Source: Harmonia axyridis (Eukaryota; Arthropoda; Insecta; Coleoptera; Coccinellidae). Taken from it: a stretch of 64,000 nucleotides of DNA. The position numbers and the translations under genes were made by a program. The DNA lies in contig NC_059504.1 in assembly GCF_914767665.1 (NCBI RefSeq), positions 42,439,720 through 42,503,719 of the forward strand, read 5' to 3'. Position 1 is the first letter of the stretch; each line of letters starts with the position of its first letter. The notes beneath the pieces were generated by a model that searched no databases, was not told where the DNA came from, and saw only the letters and a list, made by a program, of their open reading frames with translations. Shown here in pieces: positions 11,040-21,800 of the stretch.

Positions 11040-11720
11040 CACTTGTGTTCACAAAGCAATGGTAAATCCTATTGAAATGTATATTTGAATATAGTAAATG
11101 AGGTTTTCTCTCGAACGGTATTTCTGAGAAGTTAGTGATCTAAAGTGTGCGTCGCTCAATAAAAACTGAGAATATTCTTGACTACGAGCTACGAAAGCAA
11201 TATTGCTGCTGTAGCACGTAGTGTTGACGAAAACCCAGGATTGTCGATTCCTCGTTGATCTTGGGAATTAGGCAAGCCACAAACGACATCGCACCGTATT
11301 TTGCATAAAGACTTTTAGGGTATTCAAAGTTCAGTTAATGCAAGAACTCAAGCCGGTCGATCACAAGTAACGTAATATTTTCATTGAGAGAGTACTTGAA
11401 ATGATTCGTATTCCTATCGATTAATTACATTCAAAGATGAGGCTCATTTTCACTCCGAAAACCACGGTAATAAATAGAATTATTTTATTTGAGGTTCGGA
11501 AAATCCATGAATGACTGGACCTTACTTATTCAAAAATTTGGTTGGTGTAACTGTAACTTACCGTGAAAAGATTGAGGGCTGTGATTCATATTTTTGTTAG
11601 GCCGGAGTTGATTTCTGGATTGAAAATTTCTGCACGCCTATAAAGAAGATACAAAGACTTGGTCAAAAAGGAACCACATGACCCACTTTCCCTATTCAAA
11701 AAATTTAGAGGGTTGATGAA
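11040..11720 (+). mobile_element. Decayed DD41D-related transposon, truncated (family C)
   Basis: Scattered plus-strand pieces match the transposon family at 44233 and 60551: a region around TACGAAAGCAATATTGCTGC, then QAGRSQVT, then KDEAHFHSEN (first catalytic block) and TGPYLFKN. Stops and frameshifts are too many for one frame to be followed, and the C-terminal part is missing. No terminal repeat was found. Confidence 0.55.
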
Positions 11721-11944
11721 GATGGCACAGGGTGCAACAAAAATCCTTTAAAAATGCATAAAAATTTGATAAAAGTGAAACAGAAATTGACAGGTTTCAG
11801 GATTTCGTTGCCAAATATTTTTCTTCTGAGAAAATGAATTTGTTCCATTATTTGACGCGCACTGTAGCACTGCAAATCATGGAATTTGTGCGAATTTGAA
11901 AAATAAACGGATTTGCCACACAATTAGAGAAATTTAATTCTTGC

Positions 11945-12975
11945 CTAACTTCATTCATACAAAATTTCAGTAGAATATGAGCCAGCTTTTCTGATATATT
12001 GAATCTTTCGAACTAACCGGAATTCAGTTTTCAACGAGTTTCACCTGAATGTACAATTTTTAGGTCAGTTTGATCTGATCGTTCAAATCCATTTCGTTCC
12101 GAAATTTCAGGAATCACATCAGGCATTCGAGAAAATGTGAGCTCCCTCTTCATTAAATCAAAAGCGTAAAAGCAAACATCTAATTCTTCTAATTCTGCGA
12201 TTTCAAAAAAAGCATAATTCTTGAAGTGTGGAAGCAGAAAGAAATGCTGAGCATTTCAATGAATGTAAGTATGAAATAATCTACTGAACAATAGTTTTAA
12301 CAAGGGCAAATCTTTGTTGAATATAGTAAAAAATTGAACTGAATGTTTAACTTGTCTTGTAGATACATAAAGAAAAACACTCGGTGGGATCTATTCAATT
12401 TGAAATTTTTGAATACTCCAAAAAATTTTTAATGATACGAAAGTAACAAAGAATTAAACATAAGAGATATATTTATAGGTATCGAATAATTCAAAGACTT
12501 TAGGAAAAACTAATTTTTATCGAAAAGGTAAATACAAATTTAGACAAAATTTTTGTCTAATTTCACTTATACTTTATTTCAGTAAAATATGGGCAATCTT
12601 TTCTGATACTGAACCTTTTTAACTATTTGGCGGAATTCAGTTATGAACGAAATTAACCTAAATGAACAATTTTTAGTTCAGTTCATCGTCCATTTGGTCC
12701 CCAAATTTAAAAAATAGCAAACATATATAGAGATGTGAGAATCAAACATATAATATTTTCAACTGTTGATACAAAAAAGTAGATTCATCTTTAGAATTCT
12801 TGAAGTATTGAAACAGATAGAAATGCTGAGTATTTCAGCATCGAACGCTCAAAACAAAGTGAAATACCTCCTCCGTCAGCCTCCATAGATCATCGTTACA
12901 GCGTTGCCGAAACAGGAAAATCTCCCAAACTGCCGCCGATAACCTTGTGTACTAGCTGAAAACGATAAATTCTCC
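11945..12975 (+). repeat. Old tandem duplication, about 0.6-kb period
   Basis: Segments 11945-12290 and 12545-12840 match in order through several blocks: TTTCAGTA.AATATG, CTTTTCTGATA, GGAATTCAGTT, ACAATTTTTAG and GAAATGCTGAG.ATTTCA. The second copy has an extra 120 bp before the final shared ATGAAATAATC. No coding potential was seen. The divergence is high, so the duplication is old. Confidence 0.55.
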
Positions 12976-13547
12976 TTATGAATGTTTAACATGAAATAAT
13001 CCCCTTAAATTATACGTGTTAATCGATTTCCCCAACAACCGCTCCGCCACAGTGGCCATATTCCGGAATGGTTCCGCAAATCCTTCCGTCCGGAGGTTTT
13101 CGACCCCCCCACCGGCTTTCGAGGCCTAGGCGAATCCGTATCTGCGAAACAGTGTGCATAATTCCCGCCCCAGCTTAAACAGATTACGAAACTGAAACTC
13201 ATCGAAAAATTTGGGATGCGAAAGAGGAGCCTCAAATAATTACACATATCCTCGCTCGAATTAAAACTTCATTAAACGGTGGGGAAGGGAGAAATACGGG
13301 ACGAACTCTACCAATATTGCAAACAGGAAATGATGGAATTCTTCGTTGAGGATTTGGGGGGTTTAGTACTAGGGATAAGGAGCCTTGGTGCTATTAAATA
13401 CAGAGGACTTGGGTAAATATTGATGGGATCCCATAAAACTAGGCAGAAAACTATATCAGGGTTGAAGAAGGGGCACTATTTTAACACAACAAGTGAGATC
13501 CAGTTATTTAAAATCCAATATTTTTGTCTGGTTGAGTCTGTTAATAA
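12976..13547. other. Repeat-poor, locally GC-rich stretch
   Basis: The part at 13020-13260 is much richer in G and C than its surroundings (ACCCCCCCACCGGCTTTCG). It matches no other part of the window. An 80-codon minus-strand frame there has no recognisable domain. Confidence 0.45.
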
Positions 13548-14010
13548 GTTGAGGGTACCAGTTATTGTTTCTGTGAATAGTTTTCCTACATATGGCCACC
13601 ATTATGAAAATGTATTAGCTCCTTGAAGCGTCGAGGGCATGACGTCTACAACTGATTTACAACGGAAACATTTTCTTCCCATATCTCAAGAGATGTTTCA
13701 TTAGTTTTTCAAAGCGTCGAAGGCATGTCGTATTCAAATGAATGGAACTAATTCATATTGTAAATCTTGTTAGATTATTTTAGGGTTGAGAACGTTCTAA
13801 AACGAACATGATGCGTACCACATCTCGACCACAAAAGTACCACGTGCAAGACACCCTCATATCGAGAATATTCAATGGTGAATTCCACTTTAATTTCTAG
13901 GAACCAGGAAATATTTTGAAGGCGGGATGGTACTTGGTACTTAGGTACCGATACCTGGTGGTGATAAGCGTGTGGCTCAGATGGAGGGGGAAAATACATG
14001 AGCATGGCAA
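13548..14010 (-). mobile_element. Diverged LTR, first part (family 2)
   Basis: Starting near 13548 (TACCAGTTATTG), the sequence follows the minus-strand order of the solo LTRs: CGTCGAGGGCATGAC at 13628-13642, a second CGTCGAAGGCATGTCG copy, ATATCGAGAATATTC, and GGGATGGTACTTGGTAC. It is too diverged to be a recent copy. The rest of the same LTR is probably 15030-15451, with a jockey-like fragment between. Confidence 0.55.
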
Positions 14011-14109
14011 AATGAGACGAGAGGACTTTGATAAAATGTGGCGTCAATGACGTTGATGACATTTCCAACCAAACTTATGAGATTAATACAATCATAACTG
14101 GAAAATAGA

Positions 14110-14950
14110 CTATTTAGAGTAAATATTTTTACCAGGTCGAGGATTAGAAAAATTGAATCTGATCTCCCCCAAGGATCGGTGAAAGGACCGCTGCTTTTCA
14201 ACTTATACATGGCGGACATACCAAAAATTAATAGATGCAAGATAGCCCAGTTTGCAGGTACGCTATTTAATATCTTTGTAGAATGAGAAGAACAATTACT
14301 AGGTAGTTACAGATAGACCTGGAAGGACTGATGGAATTCTTCAAGAAATGAAGATTCAAAGTGCATACGACGAGAACAGTTGCAATCTACTTCGGAGGAA
14401 CAACAGTAAAGGTAGAAAAAGCAGGAAACATCAAAATAGAAAATGATACAATAGAATGGAAAAAGGAAGCATACTGTCTGGGAGTAATTCTAAATGAGAG
14501 AATGATCTCTAACGAACAGATAGAAGAAAAAAGAAAAAAGGCAAGGCAATTGCAGGAGAGACTGTATCCTCTGCTCAACCCAAAAAGTAAACTTTCCTTA
14601 AAAAACAATCTGAAGATAATGGAATTAGTGCTAATACCAAGCATTACATATGCAGGAGTAACCTGGCATAATACGAAAGACAATAAGAAACATCAGTTTT
14701 AAAGTACACTAAATATAGTAATCAGAATAGTGGTCGGTGCCCCATGGTATATAAGCAACCAACAAATCAGAGAAAAATTGAAAATCGAGACTATTGAGGA
14801 AATAAATAACAAACAAAAAAAAAACAATAGAGACGCTGAAATAGCATGATAATACAGAATTAAAAAGGATAATACAAATTCCAATAAGAAAGTTATATAG
14901 GAATAAAAACCTCTTTCGAACAACCAAATAGAAGAAAAAAGTGACATTCA
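14110..14950 (+). pseudogene. Jockey-like reverse transcriptase, 3' part, broken
   Basis: The plus strand reads DLPQGSVKGPLLFNLYMADI, then CKIAQFAGTLFN, where FADDTA is expected, so both catalytic Asp residues are lost. The longest clean frame (14361-14702) contains AIYFGGTTVKVEKAGNIKIE, WKKEAYCLGVILNERM and LKIMELVLIPSITYAGVTWH, the thumb and C-terminal region of jockey-clade ORF2. Frame changes surround it. It lies between two halves of a diverged LTR, which suggests insertion into that LTR. Confidence 0.8.
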
Positions 14951-15029
14951 GGAGGGAGAAGTGTCTCCCAATTAGACAACAGTAGGAAATTGGAGGAACT
15001 ATAGCAGAGACGTTGGGAATTAAATTCCA

Positions 15030-15451
15030 GTTTTTATAAGAAAAAAGACAGTTAAGAGTTGATAGTTAGCAGTTAGGGTTAAAAGACAGAGTTGAGACGA
15101 ATTCAATAGTCTGTCAAGGTTTATATTAAGACGGTCGTGAACTGAAAGTAAGACGAGTAGCGAATTAAGAATAAGACGAGACGAATTAAGAGTTTGACGT
15201 AGACGACGGTACTCAGAAGAAGTGATATTCGACAACAGTTTTGTTTTAATGAACAATTAAAAAGTGAAGAGGAACTTCAATACCGTATTGTGATATTATA
15301 ATTTAGACAGAAATATATTTTCAACACTGTGTATTTTTATATTGTAAGACAAATAGGTCTGTTCAATTCGTACTATATTAAGCAAAGTCAATTAGAAAAC
15401 GACTATTGGCCAGGTTCATGCCCCTCAGGCGATCGATATACCAAGCCTACA
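15030..15451 (-). mobile_element. Diverged LTR, second part (family 2)
   Basis: It ends CCAAGCCTACA at 15451, the rightmost end of minus-oriented LTRs in this window. It contains the AAGACG/GACGAG-rich region seen at 56190-56330. A closely similar piece ends near 23457, so this is a subfamily distinct from the better-preserved copies. Confidence 0.6.
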
Positions 15452-15484
15452 TAAATGTTTATTTCATTATAAAGAGAAAGGTAT

Positions 15485-16215
15485 GACAGTAGCCAAATGA
15501 CCGCCACGACTACCTCGACTGTTCGGTAGCGCAATCCATTCAACGTAAAAGTTGCACTAGCCTAATTTTCGAATGAGTAAGGTCTAGTCACACTACCAGT
15601 CCAAAAACTGCACCAAACAGTGACACTTTGAGGATGGAGAGGCCATCTTGGATTTCTGAAGCCCCAAGAGCAACAATTCATCTTATTAACGTAGCCTCCG
15701 AAGTGAAAAAGGGGCTTCATCATTGAAGATAATTTTTTGTTTGAAATCCGGATCCTCTTGATGCATTCCAAGTACCCAATTGGCAAAAATACGACGTTGT
15801 TGGTGAACGACTGGCTTGACTTCTTGTATTAAATTTAAAAGCCTTAAAACCTAAGTCGTTATGCAAACTACAGTGAAATATCGTATATGGAATGCCTGAT
15901 ATCAAAGATATCAGGAGGAGGAATCGATAAGATTTGATTTTCGTCAACACTACAGATTACAGCAACAATATTGGTGCTGTAGCTTGTCGCTCAAGAAGTC
16001 CCAAGAATATTTGTTTTTGAACGAGGCTCACTTTCGATTCTCCACACCACTAACTTTTCCAAACAGCTTCAATTTTTCCACCAGTTTCACTATAGCCGAC
16101 CGAGAAGGTGCTTTAGTTTTGCAAACTGAATATTCACCATTTTTCTAGTGAATTTTAACATGTTTCCATATGTTGTTGAGGCGTTCCATTTTGATTAATG
16201 ATGGTGTTTTCACTT
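15485..16215 (-). mobile_element. Decayed DD41D-related transposon with internal deletion (family C)
   Basis: The minus strand gives MVNIQFAKLKHLLG-like N-terminal sequence in broken frames, QEVKPVVHQQRRIFANWVLG, KQKIIFNDEAPFSLRR (first catalytic block, FxDEAHF altered), and SVTVWCSFWTGSVTRPYSFE. It then jumps from WIALPN directly to SRGGHLATVIP, the C-terminal end of the family. About 130 residues including two catalytic positions are therefore missing. Confidence 0.65.
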
Positions 16216-17110
16216 GTCAAATGTCTAAAAAAAACAACGTCTACTCAAAATTAAATGTCTTAATTAAACACCTTTCATATGAAACATAAATTGCGAATAT
16301 TTCAAGGAGGACTACAGCTGTTGTCTCCTCGAATGATTTGTAAAGATAATTATGAAAAATAACGAACTAAAATGGGTCCAAAGAAGAATAAATCTGAAAA
16401 AGAACTGCGTTAGTCTACGTTACCAAATTGCGCAACACATTTACCGACGACGATCGAACTCTGTGACTAATTTATGATATTTGATCACCATTGTGTCCGA
16501 CGCTATGAATTTGCATAGCTGGAATTGAATACAGAATACAGACAACCATCGAAATGATGATGTTAATAGTATATTCGAGAGACCAAACGCAATTAACTGG
16601 TCTATTGGGATCAAACGTCGGGGGAATTTGTCAATTCCGATTGTTCATTTGACGAAGAGTATCAAACAATCAGCCCCAGGTGATTTGCCGTTTCCAATTT
16701 GCTACAGCGGGTAAGGTAACAAGGCAAAAGAAACGGAATGAAAACAAGATGAATACTGATTACGTTCATTTCAGAGTAGATAGCGCAGAACGTTGGATGG
16801 ATTCAGCAAGCATGAGTAGATAATTATTCATTTTCCGTTAGGACAACCAGATTCCAATCTAGATTACGTTTTTCGTTTTACGTGGATTCGACTATGCCTC
16901 GGGCACTCTGCTGAGGCACATTCCGCACACAGGGTTCGGGTTGAATCAAGGTGAAGTATAGCGTAGGAGTATTTACATAAGACTTATATCATTTGGAGAA
17001 TCTGGTTTTATTGGAGGAGACGAAAACTCTTCTATAGCAATTGAGCGATGTACAGTGTGATTTACGTATCATGAAAACCCCAATTTCTCTGTTGATAAAA
17101 ACAAATATTA
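16216..17110. other. No gene recognised, repeat-poor
   Basis: This stretch has fairly balanced base composition between two transposons. It matches nothing else in the window, and no long frame or domain is visible. Confidence 0.5.
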
Positions 17111-18333
17111 GGCCTAATTGAAAAGTCCCGGTCTGATGCACAGATGGCGGTGTTAGTAAAATATTTGACAGCAGTCTGACCATTAGTTTGTGAGATATTG
17201 CGTTGTGAGTATAGTTTCTTTTGTTATTTGAAAGAAGATGGAAAAAGAAGAATTTCGTGTGCTGATAAAATTATGAATTTTTGGAGGGAAAAAATACAGT
17301 TGAAGCACAATATTGGCTTGATGAAGAGTTTCCGGGGTCTGCACCAGGAAAATCAAACATCATTGATTGGTATGCTAAGTTTGAACTTGGTGAAGTGAGC
17401 ACGGAAGACGGCGAACGTACTTGACGCCCAAAAGAGGCTGTCACCGACGAAAAACTCAAAAAATTTTACAAAATAATTTTGAATGACCGTAAAGTGAAGT
17501 TGATCGAGATAGCAGACATTGTGAAGATATCATCTGAACGTGTATCATTCACGAATATTTGTAAATGAGAAAGCTGTGTGCAAAATGGGTGCCGCGCGAG
17601 CTCACAATCGATTAAAAGCAACAACGTGTTAATGGTTTTGAGCAGTGTTTGAAGCTGTTTGAGTGCAATAAACCCAAATTTTTGCATCGATATGTGAAAA
17701 TGGATGAAACATGGCTCCATCATTCCACTCCGGAGTCCAATCGACAGTCAGCTGAGTGGACTGCACAAAATGAACCGAATCCAAAGCGAGGAAAAACACA
17801 ACAGTCAGCTGGCAAGGTTATGGCTTCAGTATTCTGGGATACGCAAGGTATAATATTCATTGATTACCTCGCAAAGTGCCAGACCATCAACAGCGATTAT
17901 TATATAGCGTTATTGGATCTTTAAAGGATGAAATCGTTTAAAAACGGCCTCATTTGAAAAAAAAGATGCTGTTCCATCAAGACAATGCGCCGTGTCACAA
18001 ATCGAAGAAAACAATGGCAAAATTGTATGAATTGGGTTTCGAATTGCTTCAGCATCCAACGTTTTCGTCAGATCTGGCCTCCAGCGATTTTTTCCTGTTC
18101 TTAGACCCCAAAAAAATGCTCGCTGGAAAGAAATTTAGCGCCAATGAAGAAGTAATCGTCGAAACTGTGGCCCATTTTGAAGCAAAAGACGAATCATACC
18201 AGAAAAATGGTATCGAAAAGTTGGAAGATCGCTATAATCGCTGTATCGCCCTCAAGGCAACTATGTTGAATAATAAAATCAAATTTTGCCAAAAAAATGT
18301 GTTCTACTATGGTAGACCGGGAACTTTTCAATA
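17111..18333 (+). mobile_element. DD34D mariner, mellifera-like subfamily
   Basis: The left TIR (CCTAATTGAAAAGTCCCGG, from 17113) is matched by the reverse complement of the right end (CCGGGAACTTTTCAA, ending at 18331). The right TIR stops short because another TIR element begins at 18334. GGCCT at 18945-18949, beyond that element, fits the missing tip of the TIR. Confidence 0.85.
17238..18270 (+). pseudogene. Mariner transposase (mellifera-like), frameshifted
   Basis: The start ATGGAAAAAGAAGAATTTCG at 17238 is the usual start of this subfamily. The N-terminal domain is spread over several frames (STIIDWYAKFELGE-like, then KLIEIADIVKISSERV). The catalytic part is in two frames. The first (17649-17924) has KMDETWLHHSTPESNRQSAE with the first Asp, and FIDYLAKCQTINSDYYIALL. 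The second (17954-18270) has LFHQDNAPCHKSKKTMAKLY with the second Asp, and HPTFSSDLASSDFFLFLD with the third. A last frame change near 18260 leads to the normal ending QGNYVE and a stop. The three catalytic Asp residues survive, but the frame is broken at least four times. Confidence 0.85.
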
Positions 18334-18940
18334 GGGATGTTGCGTCATATAATAAAATCAAATGAATTCATGTTTTCCTCATTAAAAGCCTTTTTTAAAA
18401 TACTAAAAAAGCATTATCATAATCTAATTTCTCGAATTACAGTCAATAAAAGTGATTTGAATTGTGTTAATTCTTATCGACTAGCACGTGACTGCGAACG
18501 CCGATCAGGGCAATTTGACGTCATAGCACTGAAACGTTTAGAACATAGACAAACTAATCTTATCTAGACCTAGTTCATCTATGGTTTAGAACGTCAGATG
18601 ATATAATCAAACCGACTGTCAATATCAGCTGATATCAGTTCAGTTTGACAGACCCTTAGCACGTTGTGACCATAGATAAACTAGTTACTTGTTTGGTGCT
18701 GACTTTTTTATGCAGTGACGTCACCATTTTTGGAATTGTAATATTTTTTATTCTCTTCAATAAAAGCATTATTATAATACCGTAATAGATTGAAGCGTTT
18801 CAACGGGAATTTTGAAAATTGTTTTTATTTACGTATTTTTTATTCGTGTTTTTATATTTTTCCATGAAAATTTTTTTTCTCGTGTTTATATAGGGGTTAT
18901 CTACGAATTAAAAGCAATTTCAAAATAAAGGCAACATTCC
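18334..18940. mobile_element. Non-autonomous TIR element inside the mariner 3' end
   Basis: It begins GGGATGTTGC and ends GCAACATTCC. TA stands at 18332-18333 and 18941-18942, so it is 607 bp with a TA target duplication. The left flank ends CTTTTCAA (mariner TIR) and the right flank begins TTGGCCT, which together resemble the intact mariner end. No coding capacity is seen. A short match to its right end lies at 27044-27089. Confidence 0.6.
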
Positions 18941-18957
18941 TATTGGCCTGTTATGTA

Positions 18958-19768
18958 TGTAGGCTTGGTTAATCGATGGTCTAGAGGTATGATTCGATTA
19001 CCTGGCCTTTCCACTTCTCCTCCGTGTCTTTGGTTGGATTTATAATAATTAAACTCTTTTTAATTATATACTTATATTTACAAAGCCACACTTCAGTACT
19101 AACACAGTATATACGATACTGAATTTCGTCTTACTTGAGTGTTGATTACTCGAAACGTCTTCGCATATCACGTCTTCGTTTTTAATTCTAGTTTCGGTCG
19201 TCTCGTCTTTAACTCGTTCGTGACTTGTCTTAATCTAGTCCGCGAACCGTCTTTTCGTCTTACGTCTTAAGTTGACCAACCGAACTTGCTCTTAACTCGT
19301 CTTAGACTTGACTTTCTTCGACTCAGACAGAACTTGAACTGTCTCCTCTGAATATCGACTTGGCTTCACCCTTCGCATCACCCCGATATCGGGGTAAGTA
19401 CCAAGTACCTCACCTGGTCCAATAAGAGTTTTGCCGTACCTCCCACAAAGATCTTCTCGGATTCTTGCTTTCGAATATTCTCGATGGACTAGAACCTGAT
19501 ACACAGATGTGACACATCTGGTACAACCGTCTTGTCTTCGATCTTTCCTGACCCCAGTAAATCTCCTAAGATTAACTATCGAGTAATCGACATTTCTTCG
19601 AGATCTCGAAGAATTAACACTTCCTTTCTAAGTTATATACAAAAGCAATTTGTTCCTTGTAAATTCATTGAATCTGTCATGCCCTCAACACTTGAAGAAA
19701 CTAATAGGTCTCCAACCATCGTGTTGACCATCTCAATTATTTACAGGGAACAATAACTGGATCCTACA
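18958..19768 (-). mobile_element. Solo LTR, copy 4 (811 bp)
   Basis: TGTAGG...CCTACA with the 4-bp target duplication TGTA at 18954-18957 and 19769-19772. It is shortened internally relative to the 860-bp copies, and its reading frame is broken (19292-19504 only). It was inserted 15 bp from the end of the TIR element at 18334-18940. Confidence 0.85.
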
Positions 19769-19772
19769 TGTA

Positions 19773-20336
19773 AAGATAAAGTATATCACCGGAGTACGAA
19801 ATCATTTTGTTTTTTGTACAAAATCCTAAACGAACCAAAAATGTCGACAAGACCCGATCGAAACCTCTCCACCCAAATCCCTCAAATTCCATTCCGATCC
19901 ACATCTCGAATCTGCCCCACATCAAGGCCCACCTAATTAGACGAAACCCGCCAACACGGTCTCGAATTTCCGGCAAGTTTTCCATTACAGACGGACCGCA
20001 AAATCGCAACGTGATCAACAGGAGCGCGCACCACAGTGCCGTCGATTACGGGGGGCACGTCTCGTCTTATTGATAAGGGAGACTTATTAATGGCCCCACT
20101 GTATTCCCATGGTCCTAGTTCACAAGTGTGTGTGTATTCCTGGCCGGGTAGGTAGGAACGGGACCGGATATAATCGATGGCTGGCTAATTAAATTCGGGG
20201 GTGAACCGAGCGTAGCGCGTTCTGATCTAACGTGGGACGTCCGATAATGGATGCCGATGGGAATGATAGGCGAATGCCGCAGAATTGATGAGTCTACGCC
20301 GCAAATTCCGCGGTAGGAGCAAGGTCGCCCGCTGGA
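19773..20336. other. GC-richer, repeat-poor island
   Basis: Unlike its neighbours, this stretch has near-balanced base composition and matches nothing else in the window. It holds homeodomain-type cores (CTAATTAG near 19931; TTATTAATGG near 20085) and a GCACGTCTCGTC motif. Overlapping frames exist on both strands (for example 19807-20073 plus), but none has a recognisable domain. It could be a conserved noncoding or regulatory segment. Confidence 0.4.
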
Positions 20337-20531
20337 ACTTATTGTGTTATGCTGTAACTGACGAAGAAACTACAACACCCCCACCCATAAGGAGCTCTAA
20401 AAATTATTTTTTTTTGTGAAACAGATGGTATAGAAAGAAGTGAATAATTGAGTTTGGAGAAAAAATCGTGAAGGTTTTTTCATGTAAACAATTTTTGTTA
20501 CTTAAATATTGTAGTGGTTTTTTGAATTCTA

Positions 20532-21465
20532 ACGGGTGTTTTTTTTCGAGGTATATAACTTTAAGTCGGCATTACTGTTCAAGATGGCGACCGATTCAAC
20601 AGCTGTCAAGTGATTTATTCTCAGTTTGGTTTGGCAATTCATTATAAAACTACGCTGAACTACGCTTGCAAAGAGTGCAATTTCATTTTGAAAATAATGG
20701 TTCTGTGCGGAATACGTATCGCGCACTACGTCCATTTTATTTTGTTTAGCGATGAAGCGCTTTTCTGGTTGAATGGCTACGTTAACAAACAAAACTGCCG
20801 CATTTGGAGTGAAGCTAATCCTCAAGTGTGTGTCGAAACACCGTTACATCCAGAAAAACTGACTGTTTGGTGCGCTTTATGGGCTGGTGGAATCATTGGT
20901 CCGTACTTCTTCAAAAACGATGATGGCCAGAATGTTACAGTCAATGGTGATCGGTATGGAGCCATGATAACTAACTTTTTCATTTCTAAATTGAACAACC
21001 ATGATGTCCAGGAGCTGTGGTTCCAACAAGACGGCGCAACATGTCACACAGCTCGTGCCACAATCGATTTATTGAAAGTCATGTTTGGTGACCGCCTAAT
21101 TTCACGTTTTGGACCTGTGAATTGGCCTCCAAGATCTTGTGATTCAACACCGCTAGACTACTTTCTGTGGGGCCATGTCAAGTCATTGGTCTATGCGGAT
21201 AAGCCACAAACCCTTGACCATTCTGAAAACAACATTCGCCGTGTTATTGCCGATATACGGCCACAAATGTTGGAAGAAGTCATCGTAAATTGGACGTCCA
21301 GATTGGACTACATCCGAGCCAGCCGTGGCAGTCATATGCCAGAAATCATATTTAAAATGTAATGTCACAAGATTATCTTGCGAATAAATAAAATTTATGT
21401 CAATCGAATAATCCATCGTTGTTTTATTGCAATTTAAAGTTCTATAGCTCTAAAAAAACACCCTT
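20532..21465 (+). mobile_element. DD41D element, internally deleted, copy 2
   Basis: 934 bp flanked by TA at 20530-20531 and 21466-21467. Left end ACGGGTGTTTTTTTTCGAGG; right end CTCTAAAAAAACACCCTT, an imperfect inverted repeat of about 30 bp. It interrupts the 5' UTR of a Tc1-like element, so it is younger than that element. Confidence 0.9.
20640..21362 (+). pseudogene. DD41D transposase derivative with open catalytic domain
   Basis: The family start codon is mutated, and the region after the first 20 or so codons is deleted as in the sister copies. From the ATG at 20697, however, there is one uninterrupted frame of 221 codons covering the whole catalytic core: FSDEALFWLNG (H of the usual DEAHF is L), CHTARATIDLLKVMFGD after QQDGAT, CDSTPLDYFLWGHVKSLVY, and SHMPEIIFKM at the end. 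The last two catalytic Asp are 41 residues apart. Without the DNA-binding domain it should not transpose by itself. Whether it is translated is unknown. Confidence 0.8.
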
Positions 21466-21800
21466 TACAACGAACCAGCTATTCGAGTAGATCCAAAGTC
21501 GATGTTTAGTTGTTGAAATGCCTAGAGCACGTGTACGCGGAATTTATCGCCAGCTAAGTGAATTTGAAAGAGGTCTACGGGAATTGGGGTTGTCATTTCG
21601 ACAAATCGCTAACCGTACGAATAGAAATCACGAACTACTGTTATGAGATGTTATCGAGCGTGGTTTGATAATGCCCAAAATAGAGTAGGCACTGGACGTC
21701 AAAGGGGCATAAATGAACCTCAAAATTGACGTCTAAGACTTATGGACATTAGAGACCGTTTTGCGACAACTCGATGATTGGCTGATGGGTGGTTAGGAGA

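Larger units (their letters stand above)
20337..21795 (+). mobile_element. Tc1-like element, copy 1, split by a DD41D insertion
   Basis: The left part (20337-20531) starts CTTATTGTGTTATG and matches the first 200 bp of copy 2 at 21801. The sequence resumes at 21466 after the DD41D element. The coding start ATGCCTAGAGCACGTG at 21518 gives MPRARVRGIYRQLSEFERG, the N-terminus of Tc1-like transposases, followed by the QIANRTNRN helix-turn-helix in broken frames. It is cut at about 21795, where copy 2 begins. Confidence 0.75.
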
